Source: Candidatus Rifleibacterium amylolyticum
GTDB lineage: Bacteria > Muiribacteriota > Ozemobacteria > Ozemobacterales > Ozemobacteraceae
Length of the DNA: 64,000 nucleotides
Direction of reading: 5' to 3'
Assembly: GCA_009917695.1 (NCBI GenBank)
Contig: JAACJG010000009.1
Location: 1 to 64,000, forward strand
Position 1 is the first letter of the stretch, and each line of letters begins with the position of its first letter. Below, piece by piece: positions 27,122 to 35,473 of this stretch. A model generated the notes under the pieces. It had not been told where the DNA came from. It did no database searches and saw nothing but the letters and a program-made list of their open reading frames with translations. A program made the position numbers and the translations under genes.

Positions 27122-27229
27122 CGGTCTCTCCCGCGATCGCGCTGATTTGTTTGAAAACAGTTTATCTGCAAAACGGAAAATTTACAACCCGCTTTCAAAA
27201 CAGTTCTGCAAAACTGCGCAGAGCTTTTT

Positions 27230-27258
27230 TTGTAGAATTTGCGGGATTAGGCTATAAT
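27230..27258 (+). promoter_or_regulatory. Promoter of the five-module nuclease-fold gene
   Basis: TTGTAG, 17 bases, TATAAT (a perfect -10). Transcription would start about 25 bases before the ATG, and AAGGAG lies ten bases before it. Confidence 0.62.
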
Positions 27259-27289
27259 GTCATAAAGCCAAGCAAGGAGTCTTAAGAGA

Positions 27290-30200
27290 ATGGCCGACAA
27301 GCCTGACCTTTTTTCACGTCTGTTCAGAAAAACCCAGGAACACAAAAAAAGCATAGAACAGAAAGACAAGCCGGCACCGGTAGCGAAACAGCCGCCAGCA
27401 AAGCCAAACCCTGCGACACCTGCGAAAGATGCCAGACAGGCCGACACCAAAAACAAGGTAGGACTCAGCGGCAGTAAGATCGAGCTTTATCAGACCTGCC
27501 CCAAAAAATTCCATTTTACTTATATTCGCAAGGTTAAAAAGCCTTCAGCGCCGAGTCCACACCTGAGTTTCGATCAAACTCTGCATGCAGCGTTGAGCCG
27601 ATACTACAAAAACCGGCGTGGCGTCGAGCCGTTCAAACTTGACACGCTTTTCGCTCTTCTCGATGAGACCTGGGATCCCCGCGGCTACGAGAGCAAGGAG
27701 CAGGAAAACGAATATCGACACATGGCCGAATCGGCCCTGCGCATTTACTTTGAAAAGTTCTGCCAGACTCCGCCACGTAACATCGAAACCGACTATTTCT
27801 TTAAAGTAGATATCAGTGGCGGCGAATACAGCGGCAAAATCGACCGGGTCGACCGTCACCCGGACGGAACACTTGAACTCATCGACTACAAAAGCGGCAA
27901 GCAACCATACAACGGTGTCGACGAACTTGAGCAGTCTCTGGCGGTGCAGCTGCTGTTCGTTGCAACAGAGAGCATCTGGCCGGGCAAGGTCAAGAAGATC
28001 ACCTTCATCTATCTCAAAGACGGCAGCACGCTCAGTGTCATGCGCAACAACGCAGAAATGGCGCTGGCAGAAAAACGCTACCTGGATATCGGCGAAGCCA
28101 TTTATCAGGGAAAATTCGAACCGGTACGCTCGTCCGCCTGTGGTTACTGTGATTATCAGGATATCTGCCCGGTTGGTCAGATTCCGGCCCTGAATGCCTC
28201 AAAGATCCGAACATTTCTTGACTGCCCGCACAAATACGCGGCAATCTACGTCAAGCACCATAAAACCAGAACAGCCGATGAAGCACCTTCTTTCGACCTG
28301 GCGCTCGACCGCCCGCTGCATGATGCGCTGGCACAGTTTCATCGTGATTACCGCCCCACCCCGAACCGTTCACCCGAGAGCGCGATGTTCTCATTGCTTT
28401 TCAAGGCTATTCCAACCGATCTCCCCGAAGAGATGCAGGATCAGATCAAAAATACCGGCCGCGAATATCTGCAAAACTACCTCAATCACTTTTTCCCCAG
28501 GTCTAAAACCTGGCTGGTCAATGAATTTATCGAGTACAACACCGACACATTCTGTTTTCAGACAACAGTGGACCGCATCGACAGTGAAACTGACGGCAGT
28601 TACACCCTGATCGATTACAAAACCGGCAAGCGCATGCTTACAGCAGCTGAGCTTGCCAATGATCCGCTGACGGCGGCCGTCTGTGCAGCGGCCGACCAGC
28701 GCTGGCCCGGCAAAGTCAAAAGTTTCAGCTGCATCTACCTTCGTCACGGCGAAGAAGTCAGGCTTGAAGTCAATGACATGCTGATCAGAAAAGGCAATCA
28801 ACTGCTCTATTCGATTGGCGAACAGATCAGACAGAAGAATTTCGAACCGCTTGGCGGGCCAGTCTGTGCGACCTGTCCGGTATCCGGCATCTGCGGCGAA
28901 AAGCGCCTGGTCGTTTCGATGTCGAAGATTCAGACCCTGCGCGATTGTGCCAAGCGTTATCAGTTCAGGTATATCACCAAAGCGCCGGTTCCAGACAAAG
29001 AAAAACCTGCTATCGTTCTTTACCAGCTTCTGCAGGCAACCTTACAGGAATACGTCGGCAACGGCCGCCTGCAGGATGCCGGCCTGCTTCTGGAAAAAGC
29101 TTCGACGAGAGTCAACGAAGATCAGAGCCTGAGCCCGACAGCGAAGCAGGATGTATTGAGCAAAGCCTATACTGCCTTTCAGAATATCAACGAAAATTTA
29201 AAAAGCGGATTTCCCAAGATTCATTCCTTAGGCGAGCAGGCTCGAGTTGGCTACGAAGACCTGGTGCTGACGACCAGATTCGACCGGATCGATCTTCTGC
29301 CAAACGGCAACCTGCATGTCGTAATCTACAAGACCGGCAAAAAAGCCATGACCCCGCATGAAGCGCGACTCGATCTCAGTGGCATCTATAACTGGTTCAT
29401 CGCCGACCGGGTGTACCCAGGTCGAGTTGAGCGGCTTTCATATTTTTATCTGATGACCGGCGACGTTGTGCCCTTTACCCCGACCGAGCAGGATATAGAA
29501 CGTCTAAAGCTTACTTTCAGCGAATTTGTCAGGGAAAATCAGGATGCAACCTTTGAGGGTCAGCGCAACCCGCTCTGCCCCTACTGCGATTATGTCGAGA
29601 TATGCGAAGATGCGAAATCGATGCTGTTGTCGCCCAGCAAAATCAACTGTTTCACTTCATGTGCGCTCAAATACCGGATGAAATACATCGACCGTGTTCC
29701 CAAAGAAGCGCGTCCCACACCGAATCTCAGCTTTGACCGTTCGATACACTTTGCCCTGCGCGAGTTTCATGAGAACTATGAACCAGGCCAGTTCAAGAAG
29801 AACCCGTTCAGATCTATCATTAACAAATACTGGATTCGCGACGGTTACAACGATGCCGAAGAAGAAGAACGCTTCAAAGTGCGCGCCAATATGATGCTCG
29901 AAGAATATTTCAAAAGCCTGAATGGCAAAGAAAACCCGGTAATGTTCGAGATGTCGGCGAAATGGAGCTGGAACGGCGTCGACACGGTGGTGCAGATCGA
30001 CCGCATCGACCAGCTTCCCGACGGCAGATATGAAATAATAGATTACAAGACCGGCAAAAAGGTGCCGGATGAGCGTGTTATCAACGAAGATTCGAGCCTG
30101 ATGAACATGTATCTGGCCGCCAGTCAGAAGTGGCCGGGTAAGGTAGCGAAAGTTTCTTACCACTTTCTCTCTAACAACAAACGCTACACACTTGAGCCAA

Positions 30201-31162
30201 CTGATGCCGATATCGTCGCCCACAAAACGAAAATGGCCGAGCTGGTCGCTTTGATCAACAAAAATGAGTTCGAGCCAAACAAAGGCGCACTTTGCGCCTG
30301 GTGTGAATATTACGGCCCCTGCCCGGAATGGAAAATCAAGCCACACGAAATGGCCGGCGAAACACCAGAGCAGTTCAGACAGCGCATCAGGTTGAGCTAC
30401 TCGAAGATGAGTCTGTATCTCAACTGCCCGCGTTCTTATAAAAAGCTCTACATCGACAAGGTGCCGCCAAAACCGCAGCCGTTCTTCAGCTTTGGCACGA
30501 CCATTCACGAAACCTTCGAACGTGTTTACGACCCGATCAATCCGATACCCAAACCTTCTCTGGAGCGGGTTCTCGAGATTTACGATGAAGTCCGTCTGAC
30601 GCACCGTGAAGGCTTCGATTCTGACGCAACTGAAGCGCAATATCGTGAAGATGGCATTCGCCAGATAACCATGTATTACAACCGCTTTATCAAAGATTGC
30701 GAGTTCAAGCCAGCCTACTCGATCGAAGATTATTTTGAGATACCATGCGGAAAATATGCGGTCATGACCGGTTTCATCGATCGCATCGACAAGCTTGACG
30801 ACGGCACTTACGAGATTCTCGACTACAAGACCGAGCCGACCATGCGAACGCAGGAAGCGGTCGATACTGACAAGCAGCTGAGCATTTATTACTGGGCCTG
30901 CGAAGACACACTTGGGCTGAAAATCAGCAAACTGTCACTGCTGATGCTCGATCATGACTGCAAAGTCGAAACTACCCGTACTCGTGACAGCATACCCAAA
31001 GTTATCGAAACTATCGACAAGACGGCTTATGAAATGATTCACGAGAAAGACTTTCTGCCGCGCAAAAACAAGTATTGCAAGAGCTGCGATCATCTGCACG
31101 ACTGCCCGATGCGTGCCGAAGTCGAAGCCGACGAATCACTGATCTCGATGAAAAAATTCTGA
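27290..31162 (+). CDS. Protein of five tandem PD-(D/E)XK (RecB/Cas4-like) Fe-S modules
   Basis: The 1290 residues have a disordered Lys/Pro/Ala-rich N-terminus (1-55), then five modules of about 235-240 residues: roughly 58-295, 300-537, 540-775, 778-1015 and 1034-1275. Each has S-K-I/M-x-x-[FLY]-x-x-C near its start, a His about 30 residues later, [V/I/F]-D-R-[IV]-D, then I/L-D-Y-K, and finally C-x2-C-x5-C. This is the PDDEXK_1 plan with the one-plus-three cysteines that bind [4Fe-4S] in AddB and Cas4 nucleases. Catalytic residues are Asp185/Asp199/Lys201, Asp428/Asp442/Lys444, Asp904/Asp918/Lys920 and Asp1164/Asp1178/Lys1180. Module 3 has Ile679 in place of the second Asp and Gln582 in place of the His. 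There is no helicase domain and no neighbouring helicase or cas gene. It is probably a DNA-binding nuclease; the target and pathway are unknown. Monocistronic. Confidence 0.88.
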   Translation: MADKPDLFSRLFRKTQEHKKSIEQKDKPAPVAKQPPAKPNPATPAKDARQADTKNKVGLSGSKIELYQTCPKKFHFTYIRKVKKPSAPSPHLSFDQTLHAALSRYYKNRRGVEPFKLDTLFALLDETWDPRGYESKEQENEYRHMAESALRIYFEKFCQTPPRNIETDYFFKVDISGGEYSGKIDRVDRHPDGTLELIDYKSGKQPYNGVDELEQSLAVQLLFVATESIWPGKVKKITFIYLKDGSTLSVMRNNAEMALAEKRYLDIGEAIYQGKFEPVRSSACGYCDYQDICPVGQIPALNASKIRTFLDCPHKYAAIYVKHHKTRTADEAPSFDLALDRPLHDALAQFHRDYRPTPNRSPESAMFSLLFKAIPTDLPEEMQDQIKNTGREYLQNYLNHFFPRSKTWLVNEFIEYNTDTFCFQTTVDRIDSETDGSYTLIDYKTGKRMLTAAELANDPLTAAVCAAADQRWPGKVKSFSCIYLRHGEEVRLEVNDMLIRKGNQLLYSIGEQIRQKNFEPLGGPVCATCPVSGICGEKRLVVSMSKIQTLRDCAKRYQFRYITKAPVPDKEKPAIVLYQLLQATLQEYVGNGRLQDAGLLLEKASTRVNEDQSLSPTAKQDVLSKAYTAFQNINENLKSGFPKIHSLGEQARVGYEDLVLTTRFDRIDLLPNGNLHVVIYKTGKKAMTPHEARLDLSGIYNWFIADRVYPGRVERLSYFYLMTGDVVPFTPTEQDIERLKLTFSEFVRENQDATFEGQRNPLCPYCDYVEICEDAKSMLLSPSKINCFTSCALKYRMKYIDRVPKEARPTPNLSFDRSIHFALREFHENYEPGQFKKNPFRSIINKYWIRDGYNDAEEEERFKVRANMMLEEYFKSLNGKENPVMFEMSAKWSWNGVDTVVQIDRIDQLPDGRYEIIDYKTGKKVPDERVINEDSSLMNMYLAASQKWPGKVAKVSYHFLSNNKRYTLEPTDADIVAHKTKMAELVALINKNEFEPNKGALCAWCEYYGPCPEWKIKPHEMAGETPEQFRQRIRLSYSKMSLYLNCPRSYKKLYIDKVPPKPQPFFSFGTTIHETFERVYDPINPIPKPSLERVLEIYDEVRLTHREGFDSDATEAQYREDGIRQITMYYNRFIKDCEFKPAYSIEDYFEIPCGKYAVMTGFIDRIDKLDDGTYEILDYKTEPTMRTQEAVDTDKQLSIYYWACEDTLGLKISKLSLLMLDHDCKVETTRTRDSIPKVIETIDKTAYEMIHEKDFLPRKNKYCKSCDHLHDCPMRAEVEADESLISMKKF

Positions 31163-31178
31163 TTGCTCAGTCTTCAGG

Positions 31179-31207
31179 CCGGCAGTTGCTGAAAATGCGG
31201 CTGCCGG
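31179..31207. terminator. Inverted repeat after the nuclease-fold gene
   Basis: CCGGCAG (31179-31185) and CTGCCGG (31201-31207) form a stem with a 15-base loop and no T-run. It may be a weak or Rho-dependent end for one or both convergent genes. Confidence 0.3.
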
Positions 31208-31217
31208 TCTGGCTGTT

Positions 31218-31370
31218 TCAGGATGTCAGACCCTCATCTGCGTCTAAATCGTTTTTCTCTTCGCGCAAATCGCCTTCTTCTTCAGCCCGGCTTGAAAAAA
31301 TGCCGGCAACAAAGCGCTGAATCTGTTCTGCCAGCTTGTTGCCACTTATCAGCATTGTCCAGGAAAACAT
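31218..31370 (-). CDS. Possible small protein, 50 residues
   Basis: A frame runs from ATG 31370 to TGA 31218: M-F-S-W-T-M-L-I-S-G-N-K, a short amphipathic helix, then an acidic tail (E-E-E-G-D-L-R-E-E-K). GAGGG lies eight bases before the ATG. The acidic composition and ribosome site suggest a real gene, but there is no family match. It is convergent with the nuclease-fold gene. Confidence 0.35.
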   Translation of the reverse strand: MFSWTMLISGNKLAEQIQRFVAGIFSSRAEEEGDLREEKNDLDADEGLTS

Positions 31371-31580
31371 CTTTATTACCCTCTTATTCAGTTACATCAA
31401 ATTTCCGGGAAAGCTTTAAGCAATTATCATGCCAAACCATAAAACAATGTATGATATACACAATATGGCCTGAACAGGGCACATAGATCACGACATGTGT
31501 GTTTGTGCATAAGTTTGGCTGCTGAAAAATTGATCAATAGTGCAAAAATTTGAGCAGTTTTTCTGGCAATACAGACCAGG
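31371..31580. other. AT-rich noncoding stretch after a lipoprotein gene
   Basis: I see no gene or clear signal here. AT-rich parts with several possible -10 boxes (ATGATATAC near 31450) may promote the small frame to the left. Confidence 0.3.
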
Positions 31581-32153
31581 CTATTCGGTAAATGTCATCT
31601 CAAAAGCCAGTGTATTGGTTTTGACGCCGTTGATCGACATATAAAGTATCATCTGGTGCACGCCAAGAGGAGCCCCGTAGATATCCTGAGGCGTAAAGGG
31701 AATTTCTGCCGCCCACTGGCCTGCTTGATTATCAGTACCAATTTTGGTTGGTATGGCAATCGGATCTTTAAAACGCTGATAAAAAGCCTCGGTTTCGGCA
31801 TTGACGGCAAAGCGGCTGGTTGCATTGACTGAATTCAGAAGGCTCGCGGTTTTTGTCGCTGTATCAGAGGCTATAACGCCTACCGGTTCGGTGACGACAT
31901 CCTGAATCGTGCGAACGAAGCCAAGATATGCTGTGGCTGTCGAAACTGCCGATGGGCTTGTCCATTCGCAGCTTAACTTCATTATGCCCCCGGTGGTTTT
32001 TGAGATCGAAGTAGCTACTACCTGAAGCGACTGAATGGTAGGGGTCACATAAGAATAAGGCGGCAAAGGATCTTCGATCTGCCCGGTTTTATCACATCCG
32101 GCCAGAAAAAATGCGAACAGAAGCGCCGTCAGGGCTGTAACTTTTTTTAACAT
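31581..32153 (-). CDS. Lipoprotein of unknown function
   Basis: The protein has 190 residues from ATG 32153 (M-L-K-K-V...). A frame five codons longer lacks a better ribosome site. The lipobox F-L-A-G-C puts the lipid-modified Cys at residue 20. The mature part is beta-rich: Q-S-L-Q-V-V-A-T-S-I and K-L-S-C-E-W-T-S-P, then M-I-L-Y-M-S-I-N-G near the end. That pattern suggests an Ig- or FN3-like sandwich. No family is recognised. The gene is divergent from the M3 peptidase. Confidence 0.6.
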   Translation of the reverse strand: MLKKVTALTALLFAFFLAGCDKTGQIEDPLPPYSYVTPTIQSLQVVATSISKTTGGIMKLSCEWTSPSAVSTATAYLGFVRTIQDVVTEPVGVIASDTATKTASLLNSVNATSRFAVNAETEAFYQRFKDPIAIPTKIGTDNQAGQWAAEIPFTPQDIYGAPLGVHQMILYMSINGVKTNTLAFEMTFTE

Positions 32154-32316
32154 GTCTGATTCCGCCAAGTTGTTATGTATTAGTTATCGGTAGAACCGAC
32201 GCGAAACAAAAGAACAAACAAACCAGCATAAACCAACAGCCATTTTTTGTTGTCATTTATCGGCAAAAATTCTAATATAGAGAAAATTACTCTCACCCAG
32301 GAAAGGAAACACACTA

Positions 32317-34401
32317 ATGTTGTCACCAGCAGAAAATCCCTTGATGGCCAGAAGCGGCCTGCCTGAATTTGCCAAGATCAGACCAGAACAGGTTGTACCG
32401 GCAATGGATGCCACCCTGGCCGAAATAGAAACCCGTCTCCAGGAAATTGAAGCAAATGTAATTCCAACCTGGGATGGCCTGTGCAAACCACTCGAAGAAC
32501 TCGACACTCCCTTTGAATATACCTGGGGTGTGGTTAATCACCTGATCAGCGTCAAAAACTCTGATGATCTTCGCAAAGCGCATCAGGAAGTCCTGCCCAA
32601 GGTTATCAATTTCAGCCTGCGCATGTCACAGAGCAAACCAATATATCAGGGTCTGAAAAAGCTGCGTGAGAGCGAAGAATACAAAAGCCTCAACGATGCA
32701 AAGCAGCGTATCATCGAGAAAAAGATCAAAGCAGCCGAGCATGCTGGTGTTGGACTTGAAGGCGCTGCCAAGGAACGCTTCAACGAAATCGCCAACCGCA
32801 TATCAAAAATCAGCACGGATTTTTCGAACAACGTGCTCGACGCGACCAAAGCCTACGAGTTAATAGTAACTGACAAAGCAGACGTAGAAGGCTGGCCGCT
32901 TAATCTCAAGCAACTGGCAGCCCAGTCATGGGTAAAAGAAAAGGGTGAAAAGAATCAGAAGCCGGATCCGGAAAACGGGCCATGGCGCATAACTCTCGAT
33001 TACCCAAGCTCAGGCCCGTTCATGCAGCACAGCCGAAACCGCGAACAGCGCCGCGAAGTCTATCACAAAATGGTTACCCGCGCCGCCGGTGATAAATTCG
33101 ATAATTCCGGTATTATCGAAGAGCTGCTCAAGCTGCGACGTGAACAGGCTAAGATCCTTGGTTTCACAACCTTCGCCGAACTCAGCCTTGACAATAAAAT
33201 GGCTCCAGATGTAGCTGCCGTGGAAAAGATGTTTGCCGAGCTTGAGACTGCGGCCAGACCATTTGCCGAAAAAGAGCTGGCCGATCTTCAGAAGATCGCG
33301 GCTGAATCAGGTCAGACCGACCCGATACGCCACTGGGATGTCGCTTTCTGGGCTGAGCGCCTGCGTGAAAAGCTTTATGATTATACCGACGATCAGCTGC
33401 GCCCTTATTTCCCGTTGCCGCGAGTATTAGACGGTCTTTTCAGTCTGTCTGAAAGAATTTTTGGTATCAGAATCACCAGATCGACTGACAATACAGTGCC
33501 AAAGTGGCATGAAGAAGTCGAATATTTTGACATCAAAGATGAGAACGGCAAAATGCTTGCTCATTTCTATCTCGACCCTTATTCGCGCCCGGCCGAAAAG
33601 CGTGGAGGCGCCTGGATGAACGAATGTTTCGGTCGTCGCCTCATCGATGGCAAAGTAAGACTACCGGTCATATATCTGGTCTGCAATGGTACGCCTCCGG
33701 TAGAAGGCAGGCCTTCACTTATGAGTTTTAACGAAGTCAGCACGCTGTTTCATGAATTCGGGCACGGAATTCAGGGCATGCTTACCGTAATCGATGAAGC
33801 AGAGGCTGCCGGCATAAATGGCGTCGAATGGGATGCCGTAGAACTTGCCAGCCAGTTCATGGAAAACTGGTGCTACAATAAACCAACGTTGATGGGCATG
33901 GCAAAGCATTATGAAACCGGTGAGAATCTGCCGGACGACCTGTTCGAAAAAATCAAGGCCGCCAAGAATTTCAGATCAGGCTCAGCCATGCTGCGCCAGC
34001 TTGAATTCGGCAAAGTCGATATCTATCTGCATCATCATTTTGATATTGATGGCAATGAATCACCTTTCGATGCTGCCCGCCGCATTGCCAGCCAGACCTC
34101 GATCATGCCGCCTTACGAGCACGAAAGATTTCTGTGCAGCTTCAGCCACATTTTCGCCGGCGGCTACGCAGCCGGCTATTACAGCTACAAATGGGCAGAA
34201 GTCCTCAGTTCAGATGCTTTTGCCGCCTTCGAAGAAGCCGGATTCGACAATGAAAATGCGATTCGCGAACTTGGCCGAAAATATCGCGATACCATACTTG
34301 CCCTGGGTGGCAGCAAGCACCCGACTGATGTTTATCGCATGTTCAGAGGTCGCGACGCAACAACTGCTGCTCTACTCCGCCATTCCGGGCTGAGTGTCTG
34401 A
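32317..34401 (+). CDS. M3-family oligopeptidase (oligopeptidase A-like)
   Basis: The 694-residue zinc metallopeptidase has the H-E-F-G-H motif at residues 479-483 and the third ligand Glu near 509 in A-V-E-L-A-S-Q-F, then M-E-N-W. The C-terminal F-A-G-G-Y-A-A-G-Y-Y-S-Y motif of M3 enzymes is present. Length matches oligopeptidase A (about 680). It is cytoplasmic, has no signal peptide and degrades short peptides, which suits a peptide-fermenting life. AGGAAAGGA precedes the ATG by nine bases. It is followed by the rhomboid gene after 18 bases, probably in one operon. Confidence 0.95.
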   Translation: MLSPAENPLMARSGLPEFAKIRPEQVVPAMDATLAEIETRLQEIEANVIPTWDGLCKPLEELDTPFEYTWGVVNHLISVKNSDDLRKAHQEVLPKVINFSLRMSQSKPIYQGLKKLRESEEYKSLNDAKQRIIEKKIKAAEHAGVGLEGAAKERFNEIANRISKISTDFSNNVLDATKAYELIVTDKADVEGWPLNLKQLAAQSWVKEKGEKNQKPDPENGPWRITLDYPSSGPFMQHSRNREQRREVYHKMVTRAAGDKFDNSGIIEELLKLRREQAKILGFTTFAELSLDNKMAPDVAAVEKMFAELETAARPFAEKELADLQKIAAESGQTDPIRHWDVAFWAERLREKLYDYTDDQLRPYFPLPRVLDGLFSLSERIFGIRITRSTDNTVPKWHEEVEYFDIKDENGKMLAHFYLDPYSRPAEKRGGAWMNECFGRRLIDGKVRLPVIYLVCNGTPPVEGRPSLMSFNEVSTLFHEFGHGIQGMLTVIDEAEAAGINGVEWDAVELASQFMENWCYNKPTLMGMAKHYETGENLPDDLFEKIKAAKNFRSGSAMLRQLEFGKVDIYLHHHFDIDGNESPFDAARRIASQTSIMPPYEHERFLCSFSHIFAGGYAAGYYSYKWAEVLSSDAFAAFEEAGFDNENAIRELGRKYRDTILALGGSKHPTDVYRMFRGRDATTAALLRHSGLSV

Positions 34402-34419
34402 GACCGGCCGGTTTAAATA

Positions 34420-35244
34420 ATGTTTTTTCCGCTGCATGACCAGAACAATTCGCCGGTTAGAATTGTTCCGGTCATCAGTTACCTGCTCATAACATTATGC
34501 TTTCTGGTGCAGCTGTACCAGATGTCGATCGCCTTTTCCAAAGACAGTAAGATAAGGGCGACGCATTTTGTACATCGGCATGGCATGGTTCCCAGTGCTT
34601 ATTTTGCCGGCAATCCGGCTTATCAGATCGGGCCACCCGAATTTCACATGAGTGAAGATATTAAGAGAGCGGAAGCGAACGAAACGGATGCCGGCGACCT
34701 GGAAATGTATGATCTGCTGCACCTGCAGTCTTCTGAGCTTTGGCTCTGGCTGATGCCGGTAACCTGCCTGTTTCTTCATGCCGGCCTGATGCACCTGCTT
34801 ACCAACATCTGGTTCTTCTGGATATTTTCGGACAATGTCGAAGAAAGGTTCGGCGCGCCTCTATTTCTGGTCTTTTATCTGGTAACCGGCATGTTCTCAA
34901 GCGTTGTCCACGCTTACATGAACCAGAACTCGCACATTCCGCTCGTTGGCGCCAGCGGTGCTGTCAGTGCTGTAATGGGTGCCTACGTTGCCCTGTTTCC
35001 GCGGCACCGTGTGACCAGCTACTTCTGCCCGGTCTGGTTCTTCATTCGACGCGTCGATGTTCCGGCAATTCTGGTGCTGGGCCTGTATCTTCTGTTAAAT
35101 ATTCTATCAATGACCAGAACTGTCGGCGGAATAGGGCCAAATGTCGCCTTTGATGCCCACATCGGAGGTTTTATCGCCGGTTTTCTGTTCGCTCACCTGC
35201 ATAAAGCAATGCTGATAACACAAAACCCCGCACCAACAACCTAG
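34420..35244 (+). CDS. Rhomboid-family intramembrane serine protease
   Basis: The 274 residues have about six or seven membrane helices. H-L-L-T-N-I-W is the conserved motif before the active site, G-A-S-G contains the catalytic Ser179, and A-H-I-G-G has the catalytic His247. A long extracytoplasmic loop (about 45-100) precedes the core. It cleaves membrane-spanning substrates; which ones cannot be told. The TAG stop at 35242-35244 is the terminal TAG of MITE-like element 2. The gene ends exactly at this boundary, with P-A-P-T-T as its last residues. No sign of truncation of the catalytic core. Confidence 0.92.
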   Translation: MFFPLHDQNNSPVRIVPVISYLLITLCFLVQLYQMSIAFSKDSKIRATHFVHRHGMVPSAYFAGNPAYQIGPPEFHMSEDIKRAEANETDAGDLEMYDLLHLQSSELWLWLMPVTCLFLHAGLMHLLTNIWFFWIFSDNVEERFGAPLFLVFYLVTGMFSSVVHAYMNQNSHIPLVGASGAVSAVMGAYVALFPRHRVTSYFCPVWFFIRRVDVPAILVLGLYLLLNILSMTRTVGGIGPNVAFDAHIGGFIAGFLFAHLHKAMLITQNPAPTT

Positions 35245-35418
35245 TCCTCTGTCACATTTGAATATAGGTTAAAAACAGTTATTGCGAGGAGCGCAGCGAC
35301 GAAGCGGTATGCCGCAGGCATAAGCCAGCTCTGAGCTAATCTCTCTGACCATGAGATTGCTTCCTGCTTCGGCTATGCCTCGCAGTCGCAATGACATATA
35401 ATGTAGACAGGACCACTA
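35242..35418. mobile_element. MITE-like element 2 with IS630-like termini
   Basis: About 177 bp. The left end is TAGTCCTCTGTCACATTTGA. The right end, read inward, is TAGTGGTCCTGTC, closer to the IS630-type terminus at 215. The core has TTATTGCGAGGAGCG and TCGCAATGAC arms plus GAGATTGCTTC. Element 1 shares this design. Its left TA is the TA of the rhomboid stop codon. No coding capacity. Confidence 0.7.
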
Positions 35419-35428
35419 GTCCTCTGTC
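35406..35428. repeat. Near-palindrome at the right end of MITE-like element 2
   Basis: GACAGG-ACC-ACTAGT-CC-TCTGTC lies here, as at 204-225 but with one extra G. The right half (TAGTCCTCTGTCAC) is again a terminus-like sequence with no element after it. Confidence 0.6.
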
Positions 35429-35473
35429 ACGCAAGCTGTGGCAGGTGGGCAACGCCAAGGCGCCAGGATCTGA

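Noticed and set aside
29657-30640. Long open frame on the minus strand opposite the nuclease-fold gene
   Set aside because: The plus-strand modules 4 and 5 are complete and the opposite frame has no domain.
27290-31162. AddB or Cas4 proper
   Set aside because: There is no Walker A/helicase region, no addA partner and no cas gene or repeat array nearby; only the nuclease module type is shared.
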